Notes: generated by a model from the letters alone, not told the origin. Shown: positions 45,243 to 53,712, counted from the first letter of the stretch. The stretch is 64,000 bases of DNA from Clostridium sp. DL-VIII (GCF_000230835.1 NZ_CM001240.1:155001-219000); one strand, 5' to 3'. Numbers and translations: made by a program.

Positions 45243-46079
45243 TTATTTATTATTATATTTAGCCATTAACCTGTTATATTCATCTATATGACCTTTTCTA
45301 TATTCTGGATTGGACATTCTATCCATTTCTTCTTGGTCTAGTTGTTCTTGTGTTTTAGTTGTAGCTGTTGTTTGTGTATTGGTAGTTTGTAAAACATTGC
45401 TAATATCGAATGTTGTTTCATCAAACTTAGTTTGAGTACCTAATAATACATTATCACTTACACCTAATATAAAACCAGATTCAAATACATACGCAGACCC
45501 TACATAGTTTCCAGTATGTTTATCAATTGCTCCTACTATTCTATATGAATAGTATTTTCCACCTATTTCAAATGTGTATACTTTATCTTCTTTTGGACGA
45601 CCATTATAACCTCCTTGTGTCACTTCATATTCTAGACTTCCTCCCATAGGAAAACCAGGGTTTTTATTTACTATATCTTTAGCCATATCAAATGTATAAG
45701 AAGTATCAGGTGCATTAGTCAATGATGATTTAGCATACCCCTTCCAAACACCATCACCACCAAATATAACCATATCACCACCAATTATCGTTGTTGTTGT
45801 AGCCATTTCTCCATTAGAATCAAGATAATACCACTTACCACTATCTTGTAACCATCCAGTTTTCATGTAACCAGTATTATCAAAGTAATACCAAATATTA
45901 TTTATTTTTCTCCAGCCCGTAGCATAGGAATTTCCTTCTGTATACCACCACCCTGTACTATCCTGTTTCCAATTCTCAGATAGTTTGTAAACAGCACTAG
46001 CTCCTATCGAAGTTACTCCTAGAATACTTGTTGTTATTAATCCCATTGCTATTATCTTTTTTAAGTTTAGTTTTTTCAT
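45243..46079 (-). CDS. Secreted cell-wall-binding-repeat protein
   Basis: This 278-aa secreted protein has a signal peptide (residues about 1-29, ending GASA) followed by about three choline-binding-type repeats: WKQDSTGWWYTEGNSYATGW, KINNIWYYFDNTGYMKTGW and SGKWYYLDSNGEM. An unknown domain (about 100-215) and a Thr/Gln-rich helical tail follow. The repeats should hold it to the cell surface. The ATG at 46079 is chosen because the GGAGGGG site lies within the longer frame. Its presence in the island is unusual: perhaps surface exclusion or host-envelope change. Confidence 0.78.
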   Translation of the reverse strand: MKKLNLKKIIAMGLITTSILGVTSIGASAVYKLSENWKQDSTGWWYTEGNSYATGWRKINNIWYYFDNTGYMKTGWLQDSGKWYYLDSNGEMATTTTIIGGDMVIFGGDGVWKGYAKSSLTNAPDTSYTFDMAKDIVNKNPGFPMGGSLEYEVTQGGYNGRPKEDKVYTFEIGGKYYSYRIVGAIDKHTGNYVGSAYVFESGFILGVSDNVLLGTQTKFDETTFDISNVLQTTNTQTTATTKTQEQLDQEEMDRMSNPEYRKGHIDEYNRLMAKYNNK

Positions 46080-46195
46080 TACTATTATCCCCTCCATAAT
46101 ATCTTTTTGTATTTCAACACTTTCTCTTTTGAAAGTTAATTGATAATTATATTGTAGTTTGATAGCTTGGACATATTCTGTCCTTGTAGATATTT

Positions 46196-46516
46196 TTATT
46201 TACATTCAGTATTTATCAAGTGCCTAAGCCATCTCTCTGAATATCCAAGCTCCCTAGATAGTGCTTTTAGATTTCTACCATCATATTCTTCTAGTCTTTT
46301 TAAAATATACTTCCTAGAATACAGCCTTATAGGGAAAGTTATCTGTTGTCCTTTGTAATACTTGTTTATCTTTCTTACGGTTTCAATTCCTAATATCTGA
46401 ACCATTTCTTCATAGATTCCATTGAAATCGCTAGTGTCTATAGCTCGTTTTCTTATTTTTATTCCCCCTCTCGCTGTTTCTAATCTAATAATAACGAGTC
46501 TATTTTGATTAATCAT
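46196..46516 (-). CDS. Mor-family transcription regulator
   Basis: This 106-aa protein has a C-terminal helix-turn-helix of the Mor/C type from Mu-like phages: GQQITFPIRLYSRKYILKRL then LKALSRELGYSERWLRHLI. Mor-like proteins are common in Clostridium mobile elements and activate element genes. The ATG at 46516 is preferred, since AAGGAAG lies seven bases away; the earlier ATG is only one base from it. It faces the G-tract cluster region. Confidence 0.75.
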   Translation of the reverse strand: MINQNRLVIIRLETARGGIKIRKRAIDTSDFNGIYEEMVQILGIETVRKINKYYKGQQITFPIRLYSRKYILKRLEEYDGRNLKALSRELGYSERWLRHLINTECK

Positions 46517-46587
46517 GTGCATTCTTCCTTGTAAAATTCCAAACTATATTTTTATTGCATTTTTTACACAAACTTATCCATTAAATC

Positions 46588-46761
46588 TTAGTATTCTTCT
46601 GCCAAAATCATTGTGCTGTAATCTATACTGTCAATTACATATATTTTTATATCATGCTCAATAGAGACATGGCTTAGCTGTAGCTTGTATTACTCCTTGT
46701 ACGGAGAAACTTCCTGCTCATGCTCTATATTGATTCTCTTTGCTAGCTCTTTTTTGTCCAT
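46588..46761 (-). pseudogene. Possible decayed small gene with internal stop
   Basis: One frame reads MDKKELAKRINIEHEQEV, SPYKE, a TAA (46690-46692), then YKLQLSHVSIEHDIKIYVID to a final EEY and stop. It could be a former 57-aa gene now broken, or chance. The ribosome site is weak. Confidence 0.3.
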
Positions 46762-46802
46762 CGTATCTTCTCATTTTGCATTTTATTGCTGTTTCCCATT
46801 CT

Positions 46803-46991
46803 CCCCGGTTGCATTTTTACATTCCCCGCTAGATTTTTATGCTACTATTTCTTTATTTTAGATTTACAAAAACAAAAAAGCCCTTATAGGAACTATTATT
46901 TTTACCGGGGATTCGGGGTTTACGGGGGATTTGTTGATATTATTAGGTTTACAAGCGGGGGATTCCGCCCCGTTATTTTTTTCTTCCGGGG
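46803..46991. repeat. G/C-tract cluster B, candidate origin region
   Basis: CCCC runs at 46803 and 46824 are followed by G4-G5 runs at 46907, 46915, 46924, 46957 and 46988, plus CCCC at 46968. The preferred strand switches at about 46870. Four G runs at 46907-46961 have loops of 4, 5 and 28 nt. This lies in a 611-bp gap with no confident gene. An element origin or regulatory G-quadruplex zone is possible. Confidence 0.55.
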
Positions 46992-47098
46992 CTTTTACAA
47001 AATATTATTTATTATTATGGACTTTCTATTACATCTGGATATTGTTTTATAGTAAAATAAACTTTGTAGAATTTACCCTATCAATAAACTCTACATAG

Positions 47099-47138
47099 AA
47101 AAATCCTAATTACTATTAATTTAGCAATTAGGATTTTT
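47099..47138 (-). terminator. Terminator overlapping the end of the 100-aa gene
   Basis: AAAAATCCTAATT (47099-47111) and AATTAGGATTTTT (47126-47138) form a 13-bp stem. The stop codon (47128-47130) lies in the stem. Confidence 0.8.
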
Positions 47139-47430
47139 TGTTATTGTTCAATTCTTGTTTTAACATATCAATGAATTCATCTGAAAACACCTTCTCTTTT
47201 ATCGCAAGTCGTAAAAGCTCTAGTAGCTGTATCTCACTAAGATCAAGGCTACGGGGAATATACCTGTCATCGCTTCGATAAAGTGCAAATCTTATTTCTT
47301 CTCTATTCTTACTTTTTACACAAATTCTCTCAATACAGCTATTGTATTCATCATCTTCTATGCTTACTTTATTATATATTTTGCAATAGCTCGTTTCCTT
47401 TATTATTTTAGTTTCAGTCTGCTTTGCCAT
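47128..47430 (-). CDS. Hypothetical island protein
   Basis: This 100-aa soluble protein is unfamiliar, with SYCKIYNKVSIEDDEYNSC and a helical C-terminal half (LSEIQLLELLRLAIKEK). It overlaps the 123-aa gene by 17 bases, so the two are translated together. It resembles small accessory proteins near replication regions of clostridial elements only in size and position. No function can be given. Confidence 0.55.
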   Translation of the reverse strand: MAKQTETKIIKETSYCKIYNKVSIEDDEYNSCIERICVKSKNREEIRFALYRSDDRYIPRSLDLSEIQLLELLRLAIKEKVFSDEFIDMLKQELNNNKKS

Positions 47431-47785
47431 TCCAATTACAACTCCTTTCTAATAGAATTTCGTGAAGCTCCTTAGTTGAAAACACTACAATTGAATAATC
47501 ATCGGATAATAGAAAAAGTGATGAATAGTAATCAATACCATCATCACTCTTTATAATATCTGTATACTCTGAACGTAGTCCTTTTATACTATTAGCTTTT
47601 ATTTCTGCAACATCTTCTTTTGATTCCAATATTGTGATATACCCTCCTAGGTCTTTGTCTATTTCCCTGTAAACTCCATAATTTTCATCTAGAAGTCCTA
47701 CTATTTCTCCTGCTTCTTTCAGTACTTCCTTTGAGTATTTTTCTTTTATTTCCTCTAGTTGCTCTTTTTTATACACTTTTATCAA
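47414..47785 (-). CDS. Hypothetical island protein
   Basis: This 123-aa protein is acidic and opens MIKVYKKEQLEEIKEKYSKE from a TTG start eight bases after GAGGAGG. No motif or membrane segment is seen. The C terminus, STKELHEILLERSCNWNGKAD, overlaps the next gene. The pair forms a two-gene unit downstream of a terminator (47809-47847). Confidence 0.55.
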   Translation of the reverse strand: MIKVYKKEQLEEIKEKYSKEVLKEAGEIVGLLDENYGVYREIDKDLGGYITILESKEDVAEIKANSIKGLRSEYTDIIKSDDGIDYYSSLFLLSDDYSIVVFSTKELHEILLERSCNWNGKAD

Positions 47786-47808
47786 TTTTATTACCTCCTC
47801 AAAATAGA

Positions 47809-47847
47809 AAAAGGAATACCCAAAGTATTGCTCTAAGTATTCCTTTT
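47809..47847. terminator. Terminator between the nuclease operon and the two-gene unit
   Basis: AAAAGGAATAC (47809-47819) and GTATTCCTTTT (47837-47847) form a perfect 11-bp stem with T-runs on both strands. Confidence 0.7.
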
Positions 47848-48024
47848 GATTTTATTATTCACTTATATAATATATATTTATCTTTAATATTTAATCCAAT
47901 AAACTCCTATATAGTTAAGTATCAATAATTTCTGCATTAATTAACGTATTAAGTCTACTCATTATTTATCATTCAACTACTTTCTTTTGTGTATCTTATT
48001 ACCTCTTCATATGTAAGCACAAAA

Positions 48025-49119
48025 TTAAAGAAGACTCTCATAAATATTACATACTTCTTTTTGAAATTTTAATATAATCTCTTCCTGTTGCCGAGATGGC
48101 AATATAGCTAATATTTCATTTCCCTTCTCATCTTCACCATAAGTTTTTATAATATCAATTTTTATATTATTAGTCCCTTTAAAGTTTATATCAATAATAA
48201 AAGCTTCTAATGTTGATTGTATAAGATATTTTAAACTCATTGAAGTAAAATAGAAGTTTTCTTTTTCAAACCTCTTTACAATTCCACTATCTCTAATGCT
48301 ATTTCCTTGTAATACAGCTGTTCTTATTCCTGCAAGTTCATCAACTGATATAACATCTGAGCTTCCATCTTCTTCATCATCGTCATTATCTAGTTCTTCT
48401 TTTTCTAAATCTTCCCCTTTACAAACACTCACACTTTTAACATCTATAAACTTCCACCCATTGTACTTATGAGCAATTATTTTATCATAAAATTTGATTT
48501 TATTTTCTTTTGTAAGTTTATCTAATGTTATATATTCTATATCAAATAATTTCAAATCATCTTCTGCTATATTTATTTGAGATATAAATAAGTCAAATTC
48601 TTTTAAATCAGAAGTATCATTTTGTCTAATATCTATTATCAATTTATTAGTATCATCGTTTGTTTTTGAAATCTTAACTCCTACTTCTTTAATTTTATCT
48701 TTTATAAGCTCAATATTACCTTTTACTTTTTTGGCATAAATCATCTTAAAATGAAGATTTCCTTCATTATCTTTATAAATATTCTCAACTTTATATTTTT
48801 CATTTTTTATTTTATAATTTTGAATTTCTTCATTAATTGAATCAATAAAATTTTCTGATAAAATTTCTTTATTCTTAGGAATTAACGTTATAATTGAAGA
48901 TTTTTTATAATTAGCAGTAGTCTGCATTAACTGTTGAATATAAGTAATATCGTCGCTTCCAAAAAAGAATGGGTATATTTGATTTGATAATTCTTCTGCA
49001 TTTCTCACTAATGAAAATATACCCTTTCTCCCCAAAAATCTCTTAAATTGTGAAGGCATTATTTGTTTTTCTTCAACAATTAATTTAACATCACTATTTT
49101 GAGTAAATTTCTCAACCAT
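48025..49119 (-). CDS. Third gene of a putative nuclease defence operon
   Basis: This 364-aa soluble protein has no motif I recognise. It has a helical N terminus (MPSQFKRFLGRKGIFSLVRN), a long mixed middle, a very acidic stretch at about 235-255 (DNDDDEEDGSSDV), and a C-terminal domain after LAGIRTAVLQGNSIRDSGIV. It begins 22 bp after the nuclease gene with its own AGGAGG. The three genes resemble in layout known nuclease-plus-partner defence pairs such as GAPS4, but I cannot establish homology. Confidence 0.6.
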   Translation of the reverse strand: MVEKFTQNSDVKLIVEEKQIMPSQFKRFLGRKGIFSLVRNAEELSNQIYPFFFGSDDITYIQQLMQTTANYKKSSIITLIPKNKEILSENFIDSINEEIQNYKIKNEKYKVENIYKDNEGNLHFKMIYAKKVKGNIELIKDKIKEVGVKISKTNDDTNKLIIDIRQNDTSDLKEFDLFISQINIAEDDLKLFDIEYITLDKLTKENKIKFYDKIIAHKYNGWKFIDVKSVSVCKGEDLEKEELDNDDDEEDGSSDVISVDELAGIRTAVLQGNSIRDSGIVKRFEKENFYFTSMSLKYLIQSTLEAFIIDINFKGTNNIKIDIIKTYGEDEKGNEILAILPSRQQEEIILKFQKEVCNIYESLL

Positions 49120-49141
49120 TATTTAGAATCCTCCTTAGTAC

Positions 49142-50122
49142 TTATTTAGTATCTACTGGACTTAATCGTCTATTGTCTAATATATTTATTTTCACTTTAT
49201 TCATATTTACTTTTGACTTTTCTGATTTATTATTATTAAATTCTGTCTCTACATACATTTTAAATTTTACCTTAATCTGCTCTACATCTTCCTTTGATTC
49301 AGGATAAAAACAAAAAATATATTCATTAGCACTTTGAAGTTGTAATTCTCTAAACATACTAAGAAGATATTTAAAAGAGTTATCACCTATTTTATCAAAT
49401 GAAAATATAATTTTTTGATGAATAGTCTTTGTCACTGTTTCTCCATCATCTGAAGTTGATACTTTAGTAGTTTCATTATCCGCAAAAATATAACTTGAAT
49501 ATAATTGTGTCAATGTTATATGTGGAAATTTCTCAAGATTTGATTGTAAAATACTAGGATAATAAAATCCAAATTTATCTTTCTCATTGCTAAATTTTTT
49601 TTCTATGTATTCAAACATCGAATCCCATTTTTCAATTTCCTTATTACTTGCTATAAATATATTAGTAGTACATTTCTTGGAAGGATACTTTAACTGATTT
49701 AAATATTTTCTAAATTCTTCTTCATTATACTTTCCATCATTCGTATGTATTAATAATATTCCTGTATTTACTCCGTCACATTGATTTGTATATTCACCAA
49801 TACTTTCGTTAATTTGACTACATTCAATAGTATCTAATAATTGATTAAACCATTTCTGAATACTTGATTGATTTATTGATTGCCATTGATAATTTTTACA
49901 TTCAGTAATTATCCCTATATTTTGATTTTTATATGGGTCATAATACTTATGAAATATATCCACACCATGAGTTTCTTTTTTACCATTATTTTCATTTTTA
50001 TGAGTTGATTTATTACACTTTATTTGCTCATCTCTTGTTAATTCTCCCCATCCAAAACGTTCAAATAACTTTTCCCCAAATCCTTCTAATTTATCACCTA
50101 TCTTTTTTGCCTCTTCTCCCAT
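49142..50122 (-). CDS. Restriction-endonuclease-like protein, putative defence nuclease
   Basis: This 326-aa protein is centred on a PD-(D/E)XK fold in its N-terminal third: the helix Glu in GEKLFERFGWGEL, the Asp in THGVDIFHKYY and the Glu-x-Lys in IITECKNYQWQS. This order and spacing suit Mrr-like or very-short-patch-like nucleases. The remaining 200 residues are a mixed alpha/beta domain of unknown type. It is the middle gene of the operon, 12 bp after the 226-aa gene and 22 bp before the 364-aa gene. It probably cuts foreign nucleic acid when a partner senses infection. Confidence 0.68.
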   Translation of the reverse strand: MGEEAKKIGDKLEGFGEKLFERFGWGELTRDEQIKCNKSTHKNENNGKKETHGVDIFHKYYDPYKNQNIGIITECKNYQWQSINQSSIQKWFNQLLDTIECSQINESIGEYTNQCDGVNTGILLIHTNDGKYNEEEFRKYLNQLKYPSKKCTTNIFIASNKEIEKWDSMFEYIEKKFSNEKDKFGFYYPSILQSNLEKFPHITLTQLYSSYIFADNETTKVSTSDDGETVTKTIHQKIIFSFDKIGDNSFKYLLSMFRELQLQSANEYIFCFYPESKEDVEQIKVKFKMYVETEFNNNKSEKSKVNMNKVKINILDNRRLSPVDTK

Positions 50123-50134
50123 TACTATTCCTCC

Positions 50135-50812
50135 TTATCTGACGCAAATATCTCGAATCACTTCCAATATTTCAAACGAAATGTCTTCTTTTGCTTTATA
50201 TATTACTACACTTCCATTATTATTAATTATAATAGTAAGTGCTTCATCTTCCTCATTTGATAAAATCAAAGAAAGTTTCACTAGATTCTTAGTATATTTT
50301 TTTATTATTTCAAGCTGATTATTATGATTTTTTAAATCAAAAATACAGTTAGCAATAATTCCTTTTTCTATCTGATAATTATCAATTTTTACGTTTCCTA
50401 TTTTTACGTTCTTGTTTTTTAATTTAGTTACTATATTTTCAAGATTAATTATTATAGCATCTATCGTAACTTTGTGATTTAACAATATACCTAATTTAAC
50501 CACTAATTTATTTGCATTAGTTTTGCTTCCCCATACATCAAGTATTTTATTATTTAAGTCAATACAAAATGGAATTATTAAATTTCTTTTTACTATTACA
50601 GTTTCTAATGAATTAGTATCGCTATTATAAAAAATATCTTTCGAATTATAATATGTAATATAATATCCATCTAACATATTATTACAATCTTCGTTAATAA
50701 TAAATTTGTCATCATCTTCACTGTTTTCTGTCAATATTTTATTTTCTAATTCCTCTACAGACATATTTTTTTCTAATTCAAATTTCAAAAATTGCAAACT
50801 ATTTGTAGCCAT
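50135..50812 (-). CDS. First gene of the putative nuclease defence operon
   Basis: This 225-aa protein has no known motif. An acidic N-terminal region (VEELENKILTENSEDDDKF) is followed by alternating strands and helices, ending in EDISFEILEVIRDICVR. ATG at 50812 is chosen, since GGAGGGG lies ahead of it and overlaps the GTG at 50818. Being first in the operon it may be a sensor or nuclease regulator. Confidence 0.6.
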   Translation of the reverse strand: MATNSLQFLKFELEKNMSVEELENKILTENSEDDDKFIINEDCNNMLDGYYITYYNSKDIFYNSDTNSLETVIVKRNLIIPFCIDLNNKILDVWGSKTNANKLVVKLGILLNHKVTIDAIIINLENIVTKLKNKNVKIGNVKIDNYQIEKGIIANCIFDLKNHNNQLEIIKKYTKNLVKLSLILSNEEDEALTIIINNNGSVVIYKAKEDISFEILEVIRDICVR

Positions 50813-51033
50813 AATCACCCCTCCATATAACTTAATTTTATAAAATAATATCTATTACTTTAATTTAATTTCATAATAGGTCTGTTTTATTAATAATCCA
50901 TTCTAATTCCCAAACCATATTATACATTCCATCTAATATCCGTCTTTACCCTTTATATTATTAACGCTCGCTTATTGCTCTTAAATTTAATTCTTCTACA
51001 CTACCCAACTATATTATATACATAACAAGAAAA

Positions 51034-51063
51034 ACTTACCATGCTTATTTTAATATGGTAAGT
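51034..51063 (-). terminator. Terminator for rlmH supplied by the island end
   Basis: ACTTACCAT (51034-51042) pairs with ATGGTAAGT (51055-51063). On the minus strand TTTTTCTTG follows. It lies just inside the element, downstream of rlmH. Confidence 0.7.
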
Positions 51064-51105
51064 CAATTCTATTAATTGTATATCCAATTTTAGTAAGTTT
51101 CGCAT

Positions 51106-51126
51106 TTATTTATGATATGGTTCACC
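51106..51126. other. Right attachment site, 3' end of rlmH
   Basis: The last seven codons of rlmH (Gly-Glu-Pro-Tyr-His-Lys-stop) hold the TTATGATATGGTTCACC core at 51110-51126, identical to 31957-31973. Only one base differs in the 21 nt compared (T/C at the fourth position). Confidence 0.75.
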
Positions 51127-51585
51127 CTTCATTATTCTAAACCCTCGATAGATTTGTTCTAATAACATGACTCTAAAGAGCTGATGTGGAAATGTCATCT
51201 TCGAAAAGCATAACTTATAATTTGCTCTAGCCAAGACACTTTTTGAAATTCCAAGGCTTCCGCCTATTATAAAGGCTATGTTTGAATCACCCATCACCCC
51301 TAGATTTTCTATGTAGTTTGCGAATTCTTCTGATGTTAATTGTTTTCCTTTCAAATCCATTGCTATTACAAACATGTTGTCCTTTATCTTACTAAGAATT
51401 CCTTGTCCTTCTTTTTCCTTAATTGCCTCTTCTTCTTTTTCTGAAGCATTATCTGGTGTTTTTTCATCTGCCAATTCTATTATCTCTAACTTGCAATATC
51501 TTCCTAATCTTTTCGAGTACTCTTCTATAGCTTCTTTTAAGTATTTCTCTTTCAATTTTCCAACTGTAATAATGGTTATATTCAT
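51106..51585 (-). CDS. rlmH: 23S rRNA pseudouridine-1915 N3-methyltransferase RlmH
   Basis: This SPOUT-fold methyltransferase modifies pseudouridine 1915 in helix 69 of 23S rRNA. All 159 residues are intact, including the SAM knot IAFIIGGSLGISKSVL, SKMTFPHQLFRVMLLEQIYR and the C-terminal GEPYHK. It is the orthologue of staphylococcal orfX, the SCC target, and the element here preserves its C terminus. AAGGAG precedes the ATG. It is monocistronic. Confidence 0.95.
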   Translation of the reverse strand: MNITIITVGKLKEKYLKEAIEEYSKRLGRYCKLEIIELADEKTPDNASEKEEEAIKEKEGQGILSKIKDNMFVIAMDLKGKQLTSEEFANYIENLGVMGDSNIAFIIGGSLGISKSVLARANYKLCFSKMTFPHQLFRVMLLEQIYRGFRIMKGEPYHK

Positions 51586-51755
51586 TTTTTCTCCTTTAGT
51601 TACTTACATATCATTAACTTATAAACTAAGAATATCATTTCATTATAGCTATTCAATTTAACATATTAATTAAACAAAATTCTGTATGTATAAGTCTTTA
51701 CATAATGTATAAATTTACTTTTTGATTATTTACCTATATTATACCTTAAAATAAA

Positions 51756-51791
51756 AGGAGTACTATTCAAAGTTTATGATATAGTACTCCT
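51756..51791 (-). terminator. Terminator of the HAD/ROK operon
   Basis: AGGAGTACTAT (51756-51766) pairs with ATAGTACTCCT (51781-51791). On the minus strand TTTTATTTT follows. Confidence 0.8.
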
Positions 51792-51856
51792 ATTATTAAA
51801 AAGCCTTAAGTTACGCTAGTCGTACTACCACGCCTTAATAAGCTCATAATAATCTG

Positions 51857-52477
51857 CTATGTAAAATACTTCACAATTTCAATTGGTTTACTAAATATGA
51901 TTTCGCAATTAATGTTATCTGTTTTCTCTGAATATCTGCAATGTGCAAATTTTATTCCTGCCGCACACGCTGCTTCATAATCCACTAAAGCATCTCCTAT
52001 ATATATAATTTCTTCCCTATTAATGCCGTTATTATTCATAAACTTTATTAATGGTTCTGGGTTTGGTTTATGTTTTTCCGTATCTTCCTTACATATAAAT
52101 GCTTTAAAACTTTCTAATAAAGAACTCTCTTGTAAATCTTCTTTTAATTGACTATAAGTCTTAGATGTTACTATACCAAGGCAATAATTTTTTTCTAATT
52201 CTAATAACATTTCCTTTATTCCATCAAAGAAATAATTATAATTAGAATATTTCTTTACATTATCACTCCACTGTCTCCATGTACTTATAATCTTATCGTC
52301 CTTTACTCCAATCTTTCTTAAAGCTTCATCTCCAGGTATCCCCATTAACCTCCTAAGTTCTTCTTTCGAATATTTCTGACCATACAAATCCATCATAGTT
52401 TCTTGGAGCCCTAGAATATTTGACAAAGCTGTTTCTATTAAGGTTCCATCTACATCAAAAACAATCCACTTAATCAT
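51857..52477 (-). CDS. HAD-superfamily phosphatase (phosphoglycolate phosphatase-like)
   Basis: This HAD hydrolase is 206 aa. Motif I is FDVDGTLIET with the nucleophilic Asp, motif II IVTSKTYSQL, motif III HKPNPEPL with Lys, and motif IV YIGDALVDYEAA. The helical cap between motif I and II suits PGP/PpaX-type small phosphate-ester hydrolases. It follows the ROK regulator by 24 bp in one operon, so the substrate may be a sugar phosphate. Confidence 0.87.
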   Translation of the reverse strand: MIKWIVFDVDGTLIETALSNILGLQETMMDLYGQKYSKEELRRLMGIPGDEALRKIGVKDDKIISTWRQWSDNVKKYSNYNYFFDGIKEMLLELEKNYCLGIVTSKTYSQLKEDLQESSLLESFKAFICKEDTEKHKPNPEPLIKFMNNNGINREEIIYIGDALVDYEAACAAGIKFAHCRYSEKTDNINCEIIFSKPIEIVKYFT

Positions 52478-52501
52478 GCTTTTTCTCCTCAGCCATAAAT
52501 A

Positions 52502-53551
52502 TTATATTGAAGTTCCATTTTTAACAAGCTTTATTCCTGCATTCATAAATTCACTTGTTAAATACAACATTCCATCTAAATAATCTTTGCTGCTATCTTC
52601 AGATACTATTACCTTAGGAATTATATTATTTGCAGCATAATTTTCACTTGCTTCATTTATTTCATCTATGAGATTTCTTTTTAAAGCATCTCCTCCGACT
52701 ACAATAAATGCTGGATTTATAATGCAATTTAAAATTGCTATAACTCTTCCAACCACATCTGCATATTCTTTATCTTCTAGATCATTGTTTACTACATTTA
52801 ACAAATATCCTTCTTTTCCTATTGGCATAAATCCTAATTCACCCGCAAAATTATTTTCTCCTCGTATAAGGTTGCCATTTGCGATTATTCCAGCACCTAC
52901 ACCAAACTTAGAAAAATGAACATATATGAGATTCAATCCACTCATGTCTATAGTTTTAATTCTATTTATATAATTTAAACTAAATCCAAGAGCTATAGCA
53001 TTTAAATCATTCTCAAGTATAACTGGAATTTTAAATTTTTCTTCAATATAGTTTCCTATATCAATTTTTTCCCAATTATCAAGTTTATTTCCCGAGAAAT
53101 AATTCCCCTTATCAACTACTCCTGGTACTCCTATTCCTATAACTCCAATCTTATAGCTTTCAGTAACATTATTTATAAATTTATCTAAGGAATTTTTATA
53201 TTCTTTTCTTTCAAGTCTTGCTGCATTTTTTTTAATAATATCTCCTAATGGATTAGCTATGGCATAATGAATCGTATCTTCTTCAATATAAAATGATAGC
53301 AATAGATTTTCTTTTAAATTAAGCGCATACCTTTCAGCTCTTCTTCCTCCACTAGAGTTATCAAAACCTAATCTAACTATTTCTCTATCTTTTAGTAATT
53401 CTTCTATAAGTGTTCTCACTGTAGTTGCACTAATTCCTGTGCTGTTAGATATTTCTGCCTTAGTTGCAGAACCTTTATCTTTTAATACACGTTTAATTAA
53501 TGCATTATTTACCTTTTTCATAATCTGCGGTTTTCCTGATAAATCATTCAT
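52502..53551 (-). CDS. ROK family transcriptional regulator (NagC/XylR type)
   Basis: This 349-aa protein has an N-terminal winged helix (GSATKAEISNSTGISATTVRTLI) followed by a sugar-kinase-like ROK domain with IGVIGIGVPGVVDKG, LENDLNAIALG and GAGIIANGNLIRGENNFAGELG. The ROK zinc motif (CGxCGxxGC) is absent. That makes kinase activity unlikely and regulation likely. AAAGGTG six bases before the ATG at 53551 fixes the start. A perfect 18-bp palindrome lies 36 bp upstream and is its probable operator. Confidence 0.85.
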   Translation of the reverse strand: MNDLSGKPQIMKKVNNALIKRVLKDKGSATKAEISNSTGISATTVRTLIEELLKDREIVRLGFDNSSGGRRAERYALNLKENLLLSFYIEEDTIHYAIANPLGDIIKKNAARLERKEYKNSLDKFINNVTESYKIGVIGIGVPGVVDKGNYFSGNKLDNWEKIDIGNYIEEKFKIPVILENDLNAIALGFSLNYINRIKTIDMSGLNLIYVHFSKFGVGAGIIANGNLIRGENNFAGELGFMPIGKEGYLLNVVNNDLEDKEYADVVGRVIAILNCIINPAFIVVGGDALKRNLIDEINEASENYAANNIIPKVIVSEDSSKDYLDGMLYLTSEFMNAGIKLVKNGTSI

Positions 53552-53586
53552 ATTTAACACCTTTAATTAATTTTATACTTATAACG

Positions 53587-53604
53587 GATACTTTTAAAAG
53601 TATC
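53587..53604. promoter_or_regulatory. Perfect 18-bp palindrome before the ROK gene
   Basis: GATACTTTTAAAAGTATC lies 36 bp upstream of the chosen start, well placed for autoregulation. Confidence 0.5.
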
Positions 53605-53650
53605 TGATATAAGTATAGTATATCTACTAGAAAAAAACAACTACTTTATG

Positions 53651-53712
53651 AATAGAAAAAGTGCTCCTACTGGTAAGCTTTTTTCTTAACCAATATGAAC
53701 ACTTTTTCTATT
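53651..53712 (-). terminator. Terminator overlapping the MFS gene end
   Basis: AATAGAAAAAGTG (53651-53663) and CACTTTTTCTATT (53700-53712) form a perfect 13-bp stem with an inner GGTTAAG-like pair. It takes in the MFS stop codon region. Confidence 0.65.

Larger units (their letters stand above)
31953..51126. mobile_element. SCC-like integrative element in the 3' end of rlmH
   Basis: The island is about 19.2 kb. Its ends are direct repeats of the rlmH 3' terminus, the target used by staphylococcal cassette chromosomes. It encodes a large serine recombinase, a DUF927/AAA+ ATPase like SCC Cch helicases (family recalled, not searched), a possible ssDNA-binding-like protein, a Mor-type regulator and several putative defence modules, nearly all on the minus strand. 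Two recombinase-tail scars (35537, 37258) separate cargo modules. No conjugation or capsid genes are visible. The element side supplies a terminator for rlmH (51034-51063). Confidence 0.75.

Noticed and set aside
46690..46692. Recoded stop in the small frame at 46588-46761
   Set aside because: No recoding signal is visible; simple gene decay or a chance frame explains it.
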